DNA from: DASSUW01 sp963803335
Lineage (GTDB): Bacteria; Actinomycetota; Thermoleophilia; Solirubrobacterales; Solirubrobacteraceae
Reading direction: 5' to 3'
DNA length: 64,000 bases
Assembly (NCBI GenBank): GCA_963803335.1
Contig: CAWDME010000012.1
Location: forward strand, 620,001-684,000
The position numbers and the translations under genes are program-made. Positions 31,579-39,862 of the stretch are shown in pieces. Below the pieces are notes generated by a model that was given only the letters and a program-made list of their open reading frames with translations, was not told where the DNA came from and did not search any database. The number at the start of each line of letters is the position of its first letter. Position 1 is the first letter of the stretch.

Positions 31579-31854
31579 CTCGACCTCGTCGGGTGGTGCC
31601 CAAGCTCGCGGACGTCGCTTCGAGTCCTCGTCGGCACACGGCTGTCCGCCTCGAACTTCACGACACCACCTCGGAGCGTTGATGCTCGCGCGAATCTCAC
31701 ATGCTGAGCGGCGTCTCGACGGATTCGTAGCTTCCCGCCGGTCGAGCGCGTTGCGCGAGGCGTTGGTTCCCAGCGAGGGATCCGAGCCCATGGGAGGCAC
31801 GTCCAGCAGCGCGTCGGCTCCACCCGCGGCGCCGAGGCGGCGGCGTTTGACGGT

Positions 31855-32658
31855 CTACAGCTGGTCCGGCACGAGCGCAAAGCGCATCCACACTTCCACG
31901 CCATGCGGGATTCGCTCGCGTATCGCGAATCGATCGGTTGTGCTCGCGATGAGCGACAGACCGGTGCCGAGGCCTGATGGATCGCCGGGACGGAAGCCAT
32001 GGCCGGAGTCCGCGACAACGACTTCCAGCTCTTCCGCCTCGAGACCGAGCGCGATATCGACGGTTCCGCGGGCCTCCGCGCGGTACGCATGCAGGACTAC
32101 GTTGCCTGCGGCTTCAGCCACGGCGATGCCGATCCTTCCCTGGAGGTCGCGTCCCGCCCCGTGCTCTGCGGCGAACGCGAGCACCCAGCGACGGACCTCG
32201 CGCACGTTCTGCGGGGTCGCCTCGAGGGTCAGGCTCTTGGCAATCACGCGTTCGCCGGCGCTCCAGACGAGGTCGATGGCCGGGCCCTCACCGCGAGGAT
32301 CCGTCGAGTGAGCCGTGACCGCTGCGTCGCCGCGTTTGGCCACGATCGTGTATCGGCCTTCGATCGCGACGACAAGCTGGTCGTCCGGCGCTGCATGGCC
32401 CGGGGCGACGATGAACTGCCGCCCGTCGGCACGCACATGCTCGTACTCATCGAGGGACAGGCCGATCACCAGCCCACAGCGGAGCTCCCCGCACTCGCAC
32501 ATGAACCCGATCGATCCCAGCGCGGTCTTGCGCCCCTCCTCGATCGTCTCATTGATCCGACGCAGAGTGGTCTGATTGCTCGCGACGCGAACGTCCCTCG
32601 GCCCCGGCGCGTTCGGCGCACGAAGACCTGGACGATCATCGCCGTCGCCAGGGGCCAT
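31855..32658 (-). CDS. Cys-motif N-terminal domain fused to an RsbW-type GHKL kinase
   Basis: The protein has 267 residues. The N-terminal part (about 25-125) is a small domain with a Cys cluster, MCECGELRCG, followed by LSLDEYEHVRADGRQFIVAP GHAA-type residues, a module common in Solirubrobacterales that may bind Zn or Fe-S. The C-terminal part (about 140-262) is a GHKL ATPase with an intact N-box IAVAEAAGNVVLHAY, G1 VADSGHGF and G2 GTGLSLI. It would act as an anti-sigma factor/serine kinase for a STAS protein, with the Cys domain as a possible redox or metal sensor. A broken STAS gene lies downstream. Confidence 0.82.
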   Translation of the reverse strand: MAPGDGDDRPGLRAPNAPGPRDVRVASNQTTLRRINETIEEGRKTALGSIGFMCECGELRCGLVIGLSLDEYEHVRADGRQFIVAPGHAAPDDQLVVAIEGRYTIVAKRGDAAVTAHSTDPRGEGPAIDLVWSAGERVIAKSLTLEATPQNVREVRRWVLAFAAEHGAGRDLQGRIGIAVAEAAGNVVLHAYRAEARGTVDIALGLEAEELEVVVADSGHGFRPGDPSGLGTGLSLIASTTDRFAIRERIPHGVEVWMRFALVPDQL

Positions 32659-32715
32659 CCGCCGATCGTAGCCTCGTGACAGGGAGGGCGCGCCGAGTCG
32701 CGAGGAGCTGGCGCA

Positions 32716-33156
32716 CTAGTTCGTCGATGGGGTGAGCAGCAGGTCACACCACACCCGCGTCCGCCCGCTCGGTTCGCGCACGACGCCCCAGGCGGCCGAG
32801 AGGCGAACCACGAGAAGCAGTCCCTTCCCTCCGGGCCGCGCTGGGTCCTCGGGGACGAGATGCGGCACCCGGTGCGATCCACCGTCGATGACGGCGATAT
32901 GGAGCCGATGGGCGAACAGCCCGACATCGAGCCCGATCGACCCGTCGGGGCACGCCCGTGCGTGGAGGACGCTGTAGCTCACGAGCTCGCTGACGACCAG
33001 CGCCGCGTCATCGACGACGTCGGGCTCGAGGGCTCGGTCCAGCATTGACGACAGTGCAGCACGGGCGGCGCGCGGCGCCCCGGGCCCACCGGTGACTCGC
33101 AGGCTCCTGGAGAGCGAAGGGGCGTCCACGGGAGCGGCGCAACGTAGCGCCCGCAT
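32716..33156 (-). CDS. RsbW-like GHKL protein with altered N-box
   Basis: The 146-residue protein aligns along its whole length with the kinase at 44474 (compare VVSELVSYSVLHAR with IVSELVTNSVVHAR, and ARPGGKGLLLVVRLSAAWGV with LRPGGKGLLLVERLSMAWGV). In the N-box the Mg-coordinating Asn is Tyr61 after Glu57, so ATP-Mg binding is doubtful. The G2 loop GGKGLLLV is intact. It may be an anti-sigma factor that binds without phosphorylating. It lies 57 bp upstream of the 31855 gene in the same orientation, so the two are probably one transcript. Confidence 0.82.
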   Translation of the reverse strand: MRALRCAAPVDAPSLSRSLRVTGGPGAPRAARAALSSMLDRALEPDVVDDAALVVSELVSYSVLHARACPDGSIGLDVGLFAHRLHIAVIDGGSHRVPHLVPEDPARPGGKGLLLVVRLSAAWGVVREPSGRTRVWCDLLLTPSTN

Positions 33157-33696
33157 CGAGGCGACGCGAGCCTGTCCGTTCGCCGAGTGACATACCGTGC
33201 GTCCACGTCTGTCGACTGACGATTCCGCGACGATGCTCGTCCTCCCAACGACGTCAGGCGACTGTCCGTAGCCGCGCCGCCGGCGACCGCGAACCGCGGT
33301 CCACCGGCGGTCACAGCTGTCAACCGAGCGGCCCGCTCCCGAGCCGCCAGCGCCTTCCTGCCCGAGCGACCCATCGAGGACCTACCGATGTCGGCGCAAT
33401 GACGATCGCCCTACAAGCGGGTCGCTGGGGCGCGGGCCCGGCTTCGAAACGATCGTCGCCGAGCCGGTGCGCGCGTGCCGGCGCGCGAGCGCCACCTCGA
33501 AAGGGACCTCCCAATGGCGCGCGCCGGTCAGCTCGAAGAGGCTGTCATGGGTTAGGACCCCGGAGCTCTCGAGCGTCCCTCGCCGCGATCCTCAGTCGAC
33601 CGACAACGCCTCGAGGGTCGTATGACGACTGACATACCGGTGCGCGAGTGCTTCGGCCACGGGCACTTGCTACCCGATGCCTGCGTCCCAGGCTGG
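33157..33696. other. Gene-poor spacer
   Basis: I see no supported gene in about 540 bases. GTCGACTGACGATTCCG at 33211-33227 matches 16 of 17 bases at 58873-58889, also just upstream of regulatory genes. An in-frame ATG/ATG extension of the SCO1 gene back to 33622 exists but reads unlike a signal peptide, so I leave it here. Confidence 0.4.
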
Positions 33697-34350
33697 ATGA
33701 CCCAGTCGCCGCGGTCCCGCCGCGTGCCCGCGGTGCTGGCGACGGCTGCGCTGCTCGCGGCCGGCGCGGGCCTGGGCTATGTGGTCGCAGACCACGACTC
33801 CAAGGGGTCCGAGCGGGATGCGAGCGCCCTGCGGGGCGGACACATACCGGCTGCCCTCGTCCGCGGGCCGGCGCCGCGGATCCGCCTGCACGACGCTCGT
33901 GGCACGCTGATCGACACGCGCGCACTCGAAGGCCGCCCATACGCGATCACGTTCCTGTATACGCACTGCCGTGACGTGTGCCCGCTCGTCGGCCGCGAGC
34001 TGAGCGAGGCGCTTTCGCTGCTCGGCCCCCGCGCCAACGGCGTCACCGCACTCGGCGTCAGTGTCGACCCCGTCGGCGACACGCCGACGGCCGCGCGCCG
34101 CTGGACCCGGCGCGAGAAGCTGCCGGCGAACTTCCACTACCTCGTCGGCTCGCACCGCCAGCTGCGGCCGGCGTGGCACGGCTACTTCGTCGTACCGCAA
34201 CACGCCGCCGACCGAGACAGCACGCACACGGCGAGCGTGTGGCTCGTGGACAAGCACGGCCACCGCCGGACCAAGTACTCCGCCGGAGCGCCGATCGACC
34301 CGCACGATCTCGCCCACGACCTGCGGCTGCTGCTCGCCGAACCGCAATGA
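33697..34350 (+). CDS. SCO1/SenC-type copper chaperone/thioredoxin-fold protein
   Basis: From ATG 33697 the product has 217 residues; a frame start at 33622 would add 25 uncharacteristic residues. A membrane anchor (VPAVLATAALLAAGAGLGYV) precedes a thioredoxin fold with the SCO motif FLYTHCRDVCP (CxxxC) and the later His copper ligand region in YLVGSHRQLRPAWHGYFVV. SCO proteins deliver copper to, or reduce, the CuA centre of cytochrome oxidase; some act in general redox balance. A close paralogue lies at 56589-57239, so copper or respiration-related functions recur in this window. Confidence 0.9.
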   Translation: MTQSPRSRRVPAVLATAALLAAGAGLGYVVADHDSKGSERDASALRGGHIPAALVRGPAPRIRLHDARGTLIDTRALEGRPYAITFLYTHCRDVCPLVGRELSEALSLLGPRANGVTALGVSVDPVGDTPTAARRWTRREKLPANFHYLVGSHRQLRPAWHGYFVVPQHAADRDSTHTASVWLVDKHGHRRTKYSAGAPIDPHDLAHDLRLLLAEPQ

Positions 34351-34374
34351 GCTCCCGCGCCGAGGCCAAGCAGC

Positions 34375-34425
34375 GTGCTTCTCCTCATCGCGCGCGGCTT
34401 GTCGAACCGGGAGATCGGCGCCCAG
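34375..34425 (+). pseudogene. Short remnant of a LuxR-type HTH
   Basis: The frame reads LLLIARGLSNREIGAQR, which matches the middle of a LuxR/NarL HTH (compare RLLARGFSNKEIASRL in the HD-GYP gene at 50020). The flanks are unrelated and there is no domain before it. It is a 17-residue fossil between SCO1 and the ABC permease; chance similarity cannot be excluded. Confidence 0.4.
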
Positions 34426-34437
34426 CGGTTGTCAGGC

Positions 34438-35238
34438 TTAGCCTCGGCGCCGGTACAGCCACGTGGTGAGCGGCGCGAAGACCGCGGTGAGCACCGCCGA
34501 CGCGGCGAGCACCCACAGCAGCTGCCCGGCCGTTGCGGTGCCGTCCATCAGCCCGCGCGTCGCCGTCACGAGATGGCTGATCGGGTTGGCGTCGGCGAAC
34601 GCGCGCAGCCCGGCGGGCATCGTGGCGGGATCGACGAAGATGTTGCTCAGGAAGGTGAGCGGGAACAGGATCACGAAGCCGATGCTCATCACCGCGTTCG
34701 GCGTGCGCAGCACGAGCCCGAGCGCGGTCCAGGCCCACGAGAGCGAGACCGCGAACACGATCACCAGTGCGACGGCGGCAAGGACGCCGAGCGGGCCGCC
34801 GCCGGCGTCGTAGCCCATGATCAGTCCGAGGACGATGACGAGGCTCGCGGCCAGCAGGTAGCGGCCGGTGTCGCCGATGAGGGCGCCGACGATCGGTGCC
34901 GGCCGCCAGACGGGCAGCGAGCGGAAGCGGTCGAACGCTCCGGTCGCCAGGTCGCGGTTCAGTGTGATGCCGGTGTAGACGGTGACGAACACGACCGCCA
35001 GCACCAGCGTGCCGGGCAGCAGGAACTGCAGGTAGTCGCCCGGGGATCCGGCCAGCGCCCCGCCGAACAGGTACGTGAACATCAGCGTGAACAGGATCGG
35101 GATCCCGAGAACGTCGCCGAGCTGCTCGGGCACGTGCTTGATCTTCAGCAGCGAGCGCCAGCCGAACGCCAGCGACGCCCGCAGCGGCCCGGCCGGCGCC
35201 GGTCGCGGATGCGTGGACAACGTGGGTGTAGGGGTCAT
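34438..35238 (-). CDS. ABC-2 type export permease (DrrB-like)
   Basis: The product has 266 residues from ATG 35238 (ATGA overlap with the ATPase gene). It has six transmembrane helices in the ABC-2 layout: the N-terminal amphipathic LAFGWRSLLKIKHVPEQLGD, FTLMFTYLFGGALAGSPGDY, the conserved GAFDRFRSLPVWRPAPIVGA loop and MSIGFVILFPLTFLSNIFVD. These match the DrrB daunorubicin-resistance group. Together with the following ATPase it would export a hydrophobic drug or lipid. The TetR gene at 36282 is the probable regulator. Confidence 0.92.
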   Translation of the reverse strand: MTPTPTLSTHPRPAPAGPLRASLAFGWRSLLKIKHVPEQLGDVLGIPILFTLMFTYLFGGALAGSPGDYLQFLLPGTLVLAVVFVTVYTGITLNRDLATGAFDRFRSLPVWRPAPIVGALIGDTGRYLLAASLVIVLGLIMGYDAGGGPLGVLAAVALVIVFAVSLSWAWTALGLVLRTPNAVMSIGFVILFPLTFLSNIFVDPATMPAGLRAFADANPISHLVTATRGLMDGTATAGQLLWVLAASAVLTAVFAPLTTWLYRRRG

Positions 35239-36251
35239 GCGATCACCTCCGCGTCGGACGACTCGGATTCGGCCGGGCTTCCGGTCAGCGCGAGGAACAC
35301 CTCGTCGAGGCTCGGCTCGCCGAGCGCGAAGTCGCTGAAGGCGATCCCCGAGCGGGCGAGCTCGGCGAGCGCGTGGGCCACACGCTCCGCTGCCTCGCCG
35401 TCGCCGTTCTGCGCCGGAATCCGTGCCGCGAGTGTGGCCGAATCGCGCTCGGCGTGGACGGGCACGCCAAGCCGGCCGGAGAGCACCCGCTCGGCCTGCT
35501 CGCGCTGGGTCGGATCGAGCAGCCGTACGCGGACGCCGCCGGCGCCCACGGAAGCCTTGAGCTCGCCGCGAGTGCCCTCGGCGATGACGCGGCCGTGATC
35601 GATCACCGCGATCCGATCGGCGAGCCGGTCGGCCTCGTCGAGGTACTGGGTGGTGAGCACGACGGTCGTGCCGTGCGCGACGATCGCCCGCACGATCTCC
35701 CACACCTGGTTGCGGCTGCGCGGGTCCAGCCCGGTCGTCGGCTCGTCGAGGAAGAGCAGCTCGGGCGTGACGATGAGGCTCGCCGCGATGTCGAGCCGGC
35801 GGCGCATCCCGCCCGAGAACAGGAGCACCTGACGACCCGCCGCGTCGGCGAGATCAAAGGCCGCGAGCAACTCGCGCGCACGCGCCTTGGCGTGCTTGCG
35901 CGAATGGCCGAGGAGCCGGGCGAGAAGGACGAGGTTCTCGAATGCGGTCAGGTCCTCGTCGACGGACGCGAACTGCGCCGTGAGGCTGATCCGGCGGCGC
36001 ACCGCGGCGGCATCGCGGAGGACGTCGTGGCCGAGCACGCGGGCCGTCCCGGAGTCGGGTCGCAGCAGCGTGGCGAGGATGCGGATCGTCGTCGTCTTGC
36101 CCGCACCGTTGGGGCCGAGCACGCCGTACACGGTGCCGCGCGGGATCGCGAGGTCGACGCCGTCGAGCGCGCGCGACCGCCCGAACACCTTGGTCAGACC
36201 GGACGCCTCGACGGCGAGAGCTCCGGTCGTTCGTGGGGCTGTTTTGACCAT
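35235..36251 (-). CDS. ABC export ATPase (DrrA-like)
   Basis: This 338-residue ATPase has Walker A GPNGAGKTTTIRILATLL, Q-loop LTAQFASVDEDLTAFENL, signature LFSGGMRRRLDIAASL, Walker B LLFLDEPTTGLDPRSRNQVW and H-loop TTQYLDEADRLADRIAVID. The extended C-terminal domain ends in FALGEPSLDEVFLALTG, the DrrA-specific tail that engages the permease. It is divergent from the TetR gene across 30 bp and overlaps the permease gene by four bases. Confidence 0.94.
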   Translation of the reverse strand: MVKTAPRTTGALAVEASGLTKVFGRSRALDGVDLAIPRGTVYGVLGPNGAGKTTTIRILATLLRPDSGTARVLGHDVLRDAAAVRRRISLTAQFASVDEDLTAFENLVLLARLLGHSRKHAKARARELLAAFDLADAAGRQVLLFSGGMRRRLDIAASLIVTPELLFLDEPTTGLDPRSRNQVWEIVRAIVAHGTTVVLTTQYLDEADRLADRIAVIDHGRVIAEGTRGELKASVGAGGVRVRLLDPTQREQAERVLSGRLGVPVHAERDSATLAARIPAQNGDGEAAERVAHALAELARSGIAFSDFALGEPSLDEVFLALTGSPAESESSDAEVIA

Positions 36252-36271
36252 GCGTCCGACCTTAGCACTAG

Positions 36272-36303
36272 ACTTGTCCGTATGGCCAGTTCATCTGGAC
36301 AGT
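36272..36303. promoter_or_regulatory. Inverted-repeat operator candidate over the TetR start
   Basis: ACTTGTCC (36272-36279) and GGACAGT (36297-36303) are inverted arms with one bulged base. They span the ATG at 36282 in the 30-bp divergent space between the DrrA-like and TetR genes. TetR proteins commonly bind such spaced sites to shut both directions. The arms are imperfect. Confidence 0.4.
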
Positions 36304-36917
36304 CCGAAAGGCCAAACCGGCCTGAGGGCCTGCGCGGCCCGGTGTCAGCACCGACGCGCGAGCGGCTGATGACGGCCGCGGCCGCGCTGATCGCCGAGGT
36401 CGGCTGGGGCCGCGTCACCACGCGCGCGGTCGCCGAGCGCGCCGAGCTCCCCCACGGTTCGGTCAGCTACCACTTCCGTGGCAAGCAGGAACTCCTCACG
36501 GAGGCCGCGCTGCACGCGTTCCAGCAGGCGATCCCGCTCGAGCACTTCGCGGCGCTCGAGACGGTTGACGACCTGATTGGGCTGATCGCCGCCGAGGTCG
36601 GCGACCCCGACGCGATCGACCCCGTGCTCTCACGGTTGATGTTCGAGGCAATGCGCGAGGCCGAGCGCGACCCGCCGTTGCGCGAGCGGATGGGCGCGAT
36701 GCTCGCCGAGTACCGGCGGCTGATCGCCGACGCGGTGCGCGGCGACCAGCAGCGCCGAGCCGTCTTCGACGGCGCACCCCCAGAGGCGATCGCGACGCTG
36801 CTCGGAGCCGTCGGCGACGGCCTCCTCCTGCACGTGATGCTCGACCCCCAACTCGACGTCGCCGGCGCGATCGAGGCACTGCGCGCGCTACTCGACGCGC
36901 GCCAAGCCGCTGCCTGA
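36282..36917 (+). CDS. TetR-family transcriptional regulator
   Basis: This 211-residue protein starts at ATG 36282. The N-terminal HTH covers about 24-75: APTRERLMTAAAALIAEVGW, RVTTRAVAERAELPHGSVSY, HFRGKQELLTEAALHAF. The C-terminal ligand domain has the all-helical composition of the family, with DPLQLDVAGAIEALRALLDA-like final helices. It is divergent from the DrrAB-like export pair, which it most likely represses. The leader MASSSGQSERPNRPEGLRGP is Ser/Pro-rich and probably flexible. Confidence 0.92.
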   Translation: MASSSGQSERPNRPEGLRGPVSAPTRERLMTAAAALIAEVGWGRVTTRAVAERAELPHGSVSYHFRGKQELLTEAALHAFQQAIPLEHFAALETVDDLIGLIAAEVGDPDAIDPVLSRLMFEAMREAERDPPLRERMGAMLAEYRRLIADAVRGDQQRRAVFDGAPPEAIATLLGAVGDGLLLHVMLDPQLDVAGAIEALRALLDARQAAA

Positions 36918-37039
36918 TCGGGCCCGCGCACGCACCTCAGAACACTCGTTCGTTCTTCGTCGGTGCACTGACATGCCTTTGCAACTCCGCGATCGCCCGC
37001 CGGTTCGGACACGGAAGTCACACAACCAGGAGGCGAGAC

Positions 37040-37699
37040 ATGAAGACGTGGTTCATACGTGTACGTAGACGGCTCAGCTTCGCCAATGTGATGTCCGCGA
37101 CGGCGGTATTCATCGCAATGGGCGGGACGAGTTACGCCGCGGTGCACCTGTCCCACAACAGTGTCGGAGCGTGGCAGATCCGTACCGGCGCTGTGGGCAA
37201 GTCGGAGATCCGCGGCGGCGCCGTCAGCCGCTCCGAGATCCGCCATAACGGCGTCGATCGCAGTGAGATCAACACCAACGCGGTCGGCCCGTCGGAGGTC
37301 CGCCGGGACGCCATCAACACCGACGAGATCGCCGACGGTGGCCTCGAGGCGAAGGATCTGTCCGCCGCGGCGCAGACGACGCTCGAAACCGCGAACGGGG
37401 TGAGCTTCCGCACCGCATCGACGGCCGCAGGCGCAGCTGCCGGCGGTAACGCGAAGTCCATCGTCCACGCCGCGAACTCAGCGGTCTACACCGTTGACTT
37501 CGGACAGGACGTGAGCGCCTGCATCTATTCGGCGACGATCGGTGCCGTGAAGACCAGCGGCGGGATCTCGGATCCGCCGGCCACTGCCCTCGCGGCGACG
37601 GCATCTCCATCCACGGACGTCAACAAGGTCGTGGTGAAGACGTTGGACGCCGCCGCCGCTCCGCTCGACGCGCCGTTCCACCTACTCGTCGCCTGCTAA
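37040..37699 (+). CDS. Secreted repeat protein of the Solirubrobacterales FANVMS type
   Basis: This 219-residue protein starts at ATG 37040 after AGGAGGCG. The leader RRRLSFANVMSATAVFIAMG then GTSYAA is a hallmark secretion segment of Thermoleophilia. Residues 38-108 form degenerate 10-11-residue repeats (VGAWQIRTGAVGKSEIRGGA, VSRSEIRHNGVDRSEINTNA, VGPSEVRRDAINTDEIADGG), probably a beta-helical stalk. The C-terminal part (120-219) resembles the globular heads of this family and has two Cys (SACIYSA and the terminal VAC). A surface or extracellular structural role is likely; no enzyme motif is seen. It is followed by a strong hairpin. Confidence 0.8.
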   Translation: MKTWFIRVRRRLSFANVMSATAVFIAMGGTSYAAVHLSHNSVGAWQIRTGAVGKSEIRGGAVSRSEIRHNGVDRSEINTNAVGPSEVRRDAINTDEIADGGLEAKDLSAAAQTTLETANGVSFRTASTAAGAAAGGNAKSIVHAANSAVYTVDFGQDVSACIYSATIGAVKTSGGISDPPATALAATASPSTDVNKVVVKTLDAAAAPLDAPFHLLVAC

Positions 37700-37710
37700 C
37701 GACATCTCGC

Positions 37711-37746
37711 GAGCCGGGACCGGGACGCCCCACTCGGTCCCGGCTC
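37711..37746 (+). terminator. 12-bp hairpin terminator after the repeat protein gene
   Basis: GAGCCGGGACCG and CGGTCCCGGCTC form a perfect 12-bp stem with a 12-base loop, starting 12 bases after the stop at 37699. No T-tract follows. Confidence 0.65.
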
Positions 37747-37783
37747 TACCGACCGTATGGGCCGATCGGCGATCGGGCAGGTA

Positions 37784-37856
37784 GGTGAAGGTGAAGTGTT
37801 GTGAGAAAGCGCACTCGACTTTCACTGTTCTTTCAACTTCACCATCTTTCACCACG
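37784..37856. repeat. AT-rich nested inverted repeats with GTGAA/TTCAC motifs
   Basis: Left arm GTGAAGGTGAAGT (37785-37797) faces ACTTCACC (37836-37843) and TTTCAC further right; GAAAG and CTTTC form an inner pair. The motif GTGAA or its complement occurs five times in about 70 bases. The segment is clearly less GC-rich than the rest of the window. It lies in a 340-bp gene-free stretch ahead of the UspA gene. It could be an operator array or RNA structure. Confidence 0.45.
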
Positions 37857-38039
37857 CCCCGTAACGGGCGCGCGTCAATGACGTCTGCGCACGCGGTTCA
37901 AGCCTCCAGGTGCCCGCAGTCGGTGACCCCGTCCTCCGGCATCAGAGGTTCTCGCCATACCTTCGATGCATCCGCAGCGTTGACAGCGGCCGGGATCGTG
38001 AGAGCATCGCAAGGTGATCCGATACGGAGCTGCCGGCTG

Positions 38040-38474
38040 ATGGCCCGCTGCATCGTGTGCGGCATCGACGACTCCACGGGGGCCCGCAAGGCAGCCCGCG
38101 TCGCGGACGACTTGGCGCAGGCTCTCGGCGCTCGACTCGTGCTGGTGCACGGCACGCCCGTCGCGCCCAGCGTCATGTATGGCGTCCCATTCGACAACGA
38201 CGCATTCCAGCGGGAGGTGATGGAGAACGCTCGCCGGCTTCTCGAAGACGTGGCAGGTACCTGCGGTTCCGAAGCGGTATCGCAGCGCGCGGAGTTCGGA
38301 TCGGCGACCGACGTCCTCACACGCGTGATCGAGAACGAGCACGCGGATCTGCTCGTCGTGGGGACGCGTGGTCGTGGTGCCATGCGCTCGGTGCTGCTGG
38401 GCAGCGTCGCGCACGAGATGCTCGCCGTCTCGCCGTGCCCGGTCGTGGTCGTGTCTCCTCATGCCGTGAGCTGA
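38040..38474 (+). CDS. Universal stress protein UspA family
   Basis: This 144-residue single Usp domain starts at ATG 38040. It begins RCIVCGIDDSTGARKAARVA, and the nucleotide-binding motif GTRGRGAMRSVLLGSVAHEM (G-2x-G-9x-G-S) indicates an ATP-binding member, followed by CPVVVVSP. Usp proteins accumulate under starvation or oxygen stress. It is convergent with the GH gene at 38483 (8-bp gap). A second Usp lies at 52000-52494. Confidence 0.92.
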   Translation: MARCIVCGIDDSTGARKAARVADDLAQALGARLVLVHGTPVAPSVMYGVPFDNDAFQREVMENARRLLEDVAGTCGSEAVSQRAEFGSATDVLTRVIENEHADLLVVGTRGRGAMRSVLLGSVAHEMLAVSPCPVVVVSPHAVS

Positions 38475-38482
38475 ACGACACG

Positions 38483-39862
38483 TCAATGACGCCAGCGCAC
38501 GACCCGAATGCGCGAGCCCGAATACCGCGTGCCGCGCGGCGAGCGCCAGCGCACCCGGTAGGAACGTCCGCGCCGGTACCGCGTCGCGGTGGTCCAGTAA
38601 CCGCGGCGGCCGGTGCGGTCGCGCTTGAGGTGCCGCCACTTGCCGTGGTGGCCGCGGTACTGGATCTCCACGCGCTCACGGCCATGATGCGGGCGCACGT
38701 AGCCCCAGAGGCGGACGCGCCGTCCGGCGCGGCGGGCGACCATCGGCAACCGGAAGCCGCGGTACGCCAGTTTCTTGCGGCCGCCGGCGAACCGCAGACC
38801 GGACTCGAAGCCGCCGTAGCGGTTGCGGCCACGGCCCGGGCGGTCGTCGCGCATGAGGTACTGGGAGATGGCCCGCACGCGGCCGGTCGCCCAGGCGATC
38901 TTCTCGCCGATCGCCCGGTACTCGGCCTGGCGCAGCTGGCTGACGCCGTAGTGCGGGTCCGGCCGGCTCTGGATCCCGAACTCGGTCAGATAGACCGGGG
39001 TGCGCCGCGGGATCGCCCGGGCATGCTCGGCGCGTTTGAGCGCCCGCGTGAGGCGCCACAGCGAGCCGATCGTGACATCGTCACGGCGGGGCGAGACGAA
39101 GAACGGGCCGCTGCGCGTCGTGTACGGATGGTGCGCGTAGCCGTCGACGGGCAGCTTGTGGCAGCCGCGCCGCTTGTGGTATCGGCGGTTGAGGCACAGC
39201 GAGCCGCGCAGGAACCGGAGCGGGTGGACGACGTGACTGTTGCCGCGCGGCGCCGTCTCCCCCATTAGCACGCGGTCGCGGCGGTTGCCGGTCCGGTCGA
39301 GCGCCTGCTTGGCGGCCCAGAAGAGCCGGCGATACAGCCGCGGCGAATACGGCCGGCCGCGACGGTATTGCGGCCCCAGGAACTGCGGGTGGTTCGGCTC
39401 GTTCCAGATCGACCACAGGCTGATGCGCGACCCGAACTCGCGGCCGACCGCGGTCATGAAGCGCCGGAAGCGAGTCGGACTGGGGTAGTTGACGCCGTCG
39501 CCGGTCAGCGTGGCCCAGTCGGGCGCCGGCCCGCTCGGCGTGACCAGGACATGCAGGCCGCGCGCCCGCGCCTCCGCGACGACGCGTTCGTAGGTCGTCC
39601 AGTTGTAGGCGCTCGGGTCGGTCTCGTCGAAGTGCGGCGCCGAGATGGAGCGCGGCTGCGGCGCGACGTCGCGCCAATACATGACGATGCGGATCCAGTG
39701 CACGCCGAACCGCTGGATCTCGTCGAGCACGCGCGCGCGCGTCGCGGCGTCGTTGCTGCGGATCTCACGGCCGGACTCGAAGATCGTGAACTGCGACGTG
39801 CGCGCCTGGGCCGCCGGGGCGGCGAGCAGCAGCGCCACGATGGCGATCAGCAGCGCACGCAT
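38483..39862 (-). CDS. Secreted clan-A glycoside hydrolase (GH5/GH39-like)
   Basis: This 459-residue protein starts at ATG 39862, overlapping the stop of the NlpC-like gene as TGATG. It has a Sec signal (1-20, AAPAAQA). The TIM barrel carries the acid/base Glu in LWSIWNEPNHPQF and the nucleophile Glu in PVYLTEFGIQSR, the clan GH-A arrangement. The last 110 residues are strongly Arg/His-rich (RVRLWGYVRPHHGRERVEI) and form a beta-repeat wall-binding-like tail. It probably trims cell-wall or extracellular polysaccharide; the co-translated upstream NlpC-like protein supports a wall role. Confidence 0.85.
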   Translation of the reverse strand: MRALLIAIVALLLAAPAAQARTSQFTIFESGREIRSNDAATRARVLDEIQRFGVHWIRIVMYWRDVAPQPRSISAPHFDETDPSAYNWTTYERVVAEARARGLHVLVTPSGPAPDWATLTGDGVNYPSPTRFRRFMTAVGREFGSRISLWSIWNEPNHPQFLGPQYRRGRPYSPRLYRRLFWAAKQALDRTGNRRDRVLMGETAPRGNSHVVHPLRFLRGSLCLNRRYHKRRGCHKLPVDGYAHHPYTTRSGPFFVSPRRDDVTIGSLWRLTRALKRAEHARAIPRRTPVYLTEFGIQSRPDPHYGVSQLRQAEYRAIGEKIAWATGRVRAISQYLMRDDRPGRGRNRYGGFESGLRFAGGRKKLAYRGFRLPMVARRAGRRVRLWGYVRPHHGRERVEIQYRGHHGKWRHLKRDRTGRRGYWTTATRYRRGRSYRVRWRSPRGTRYSGSRIRVVRWRH

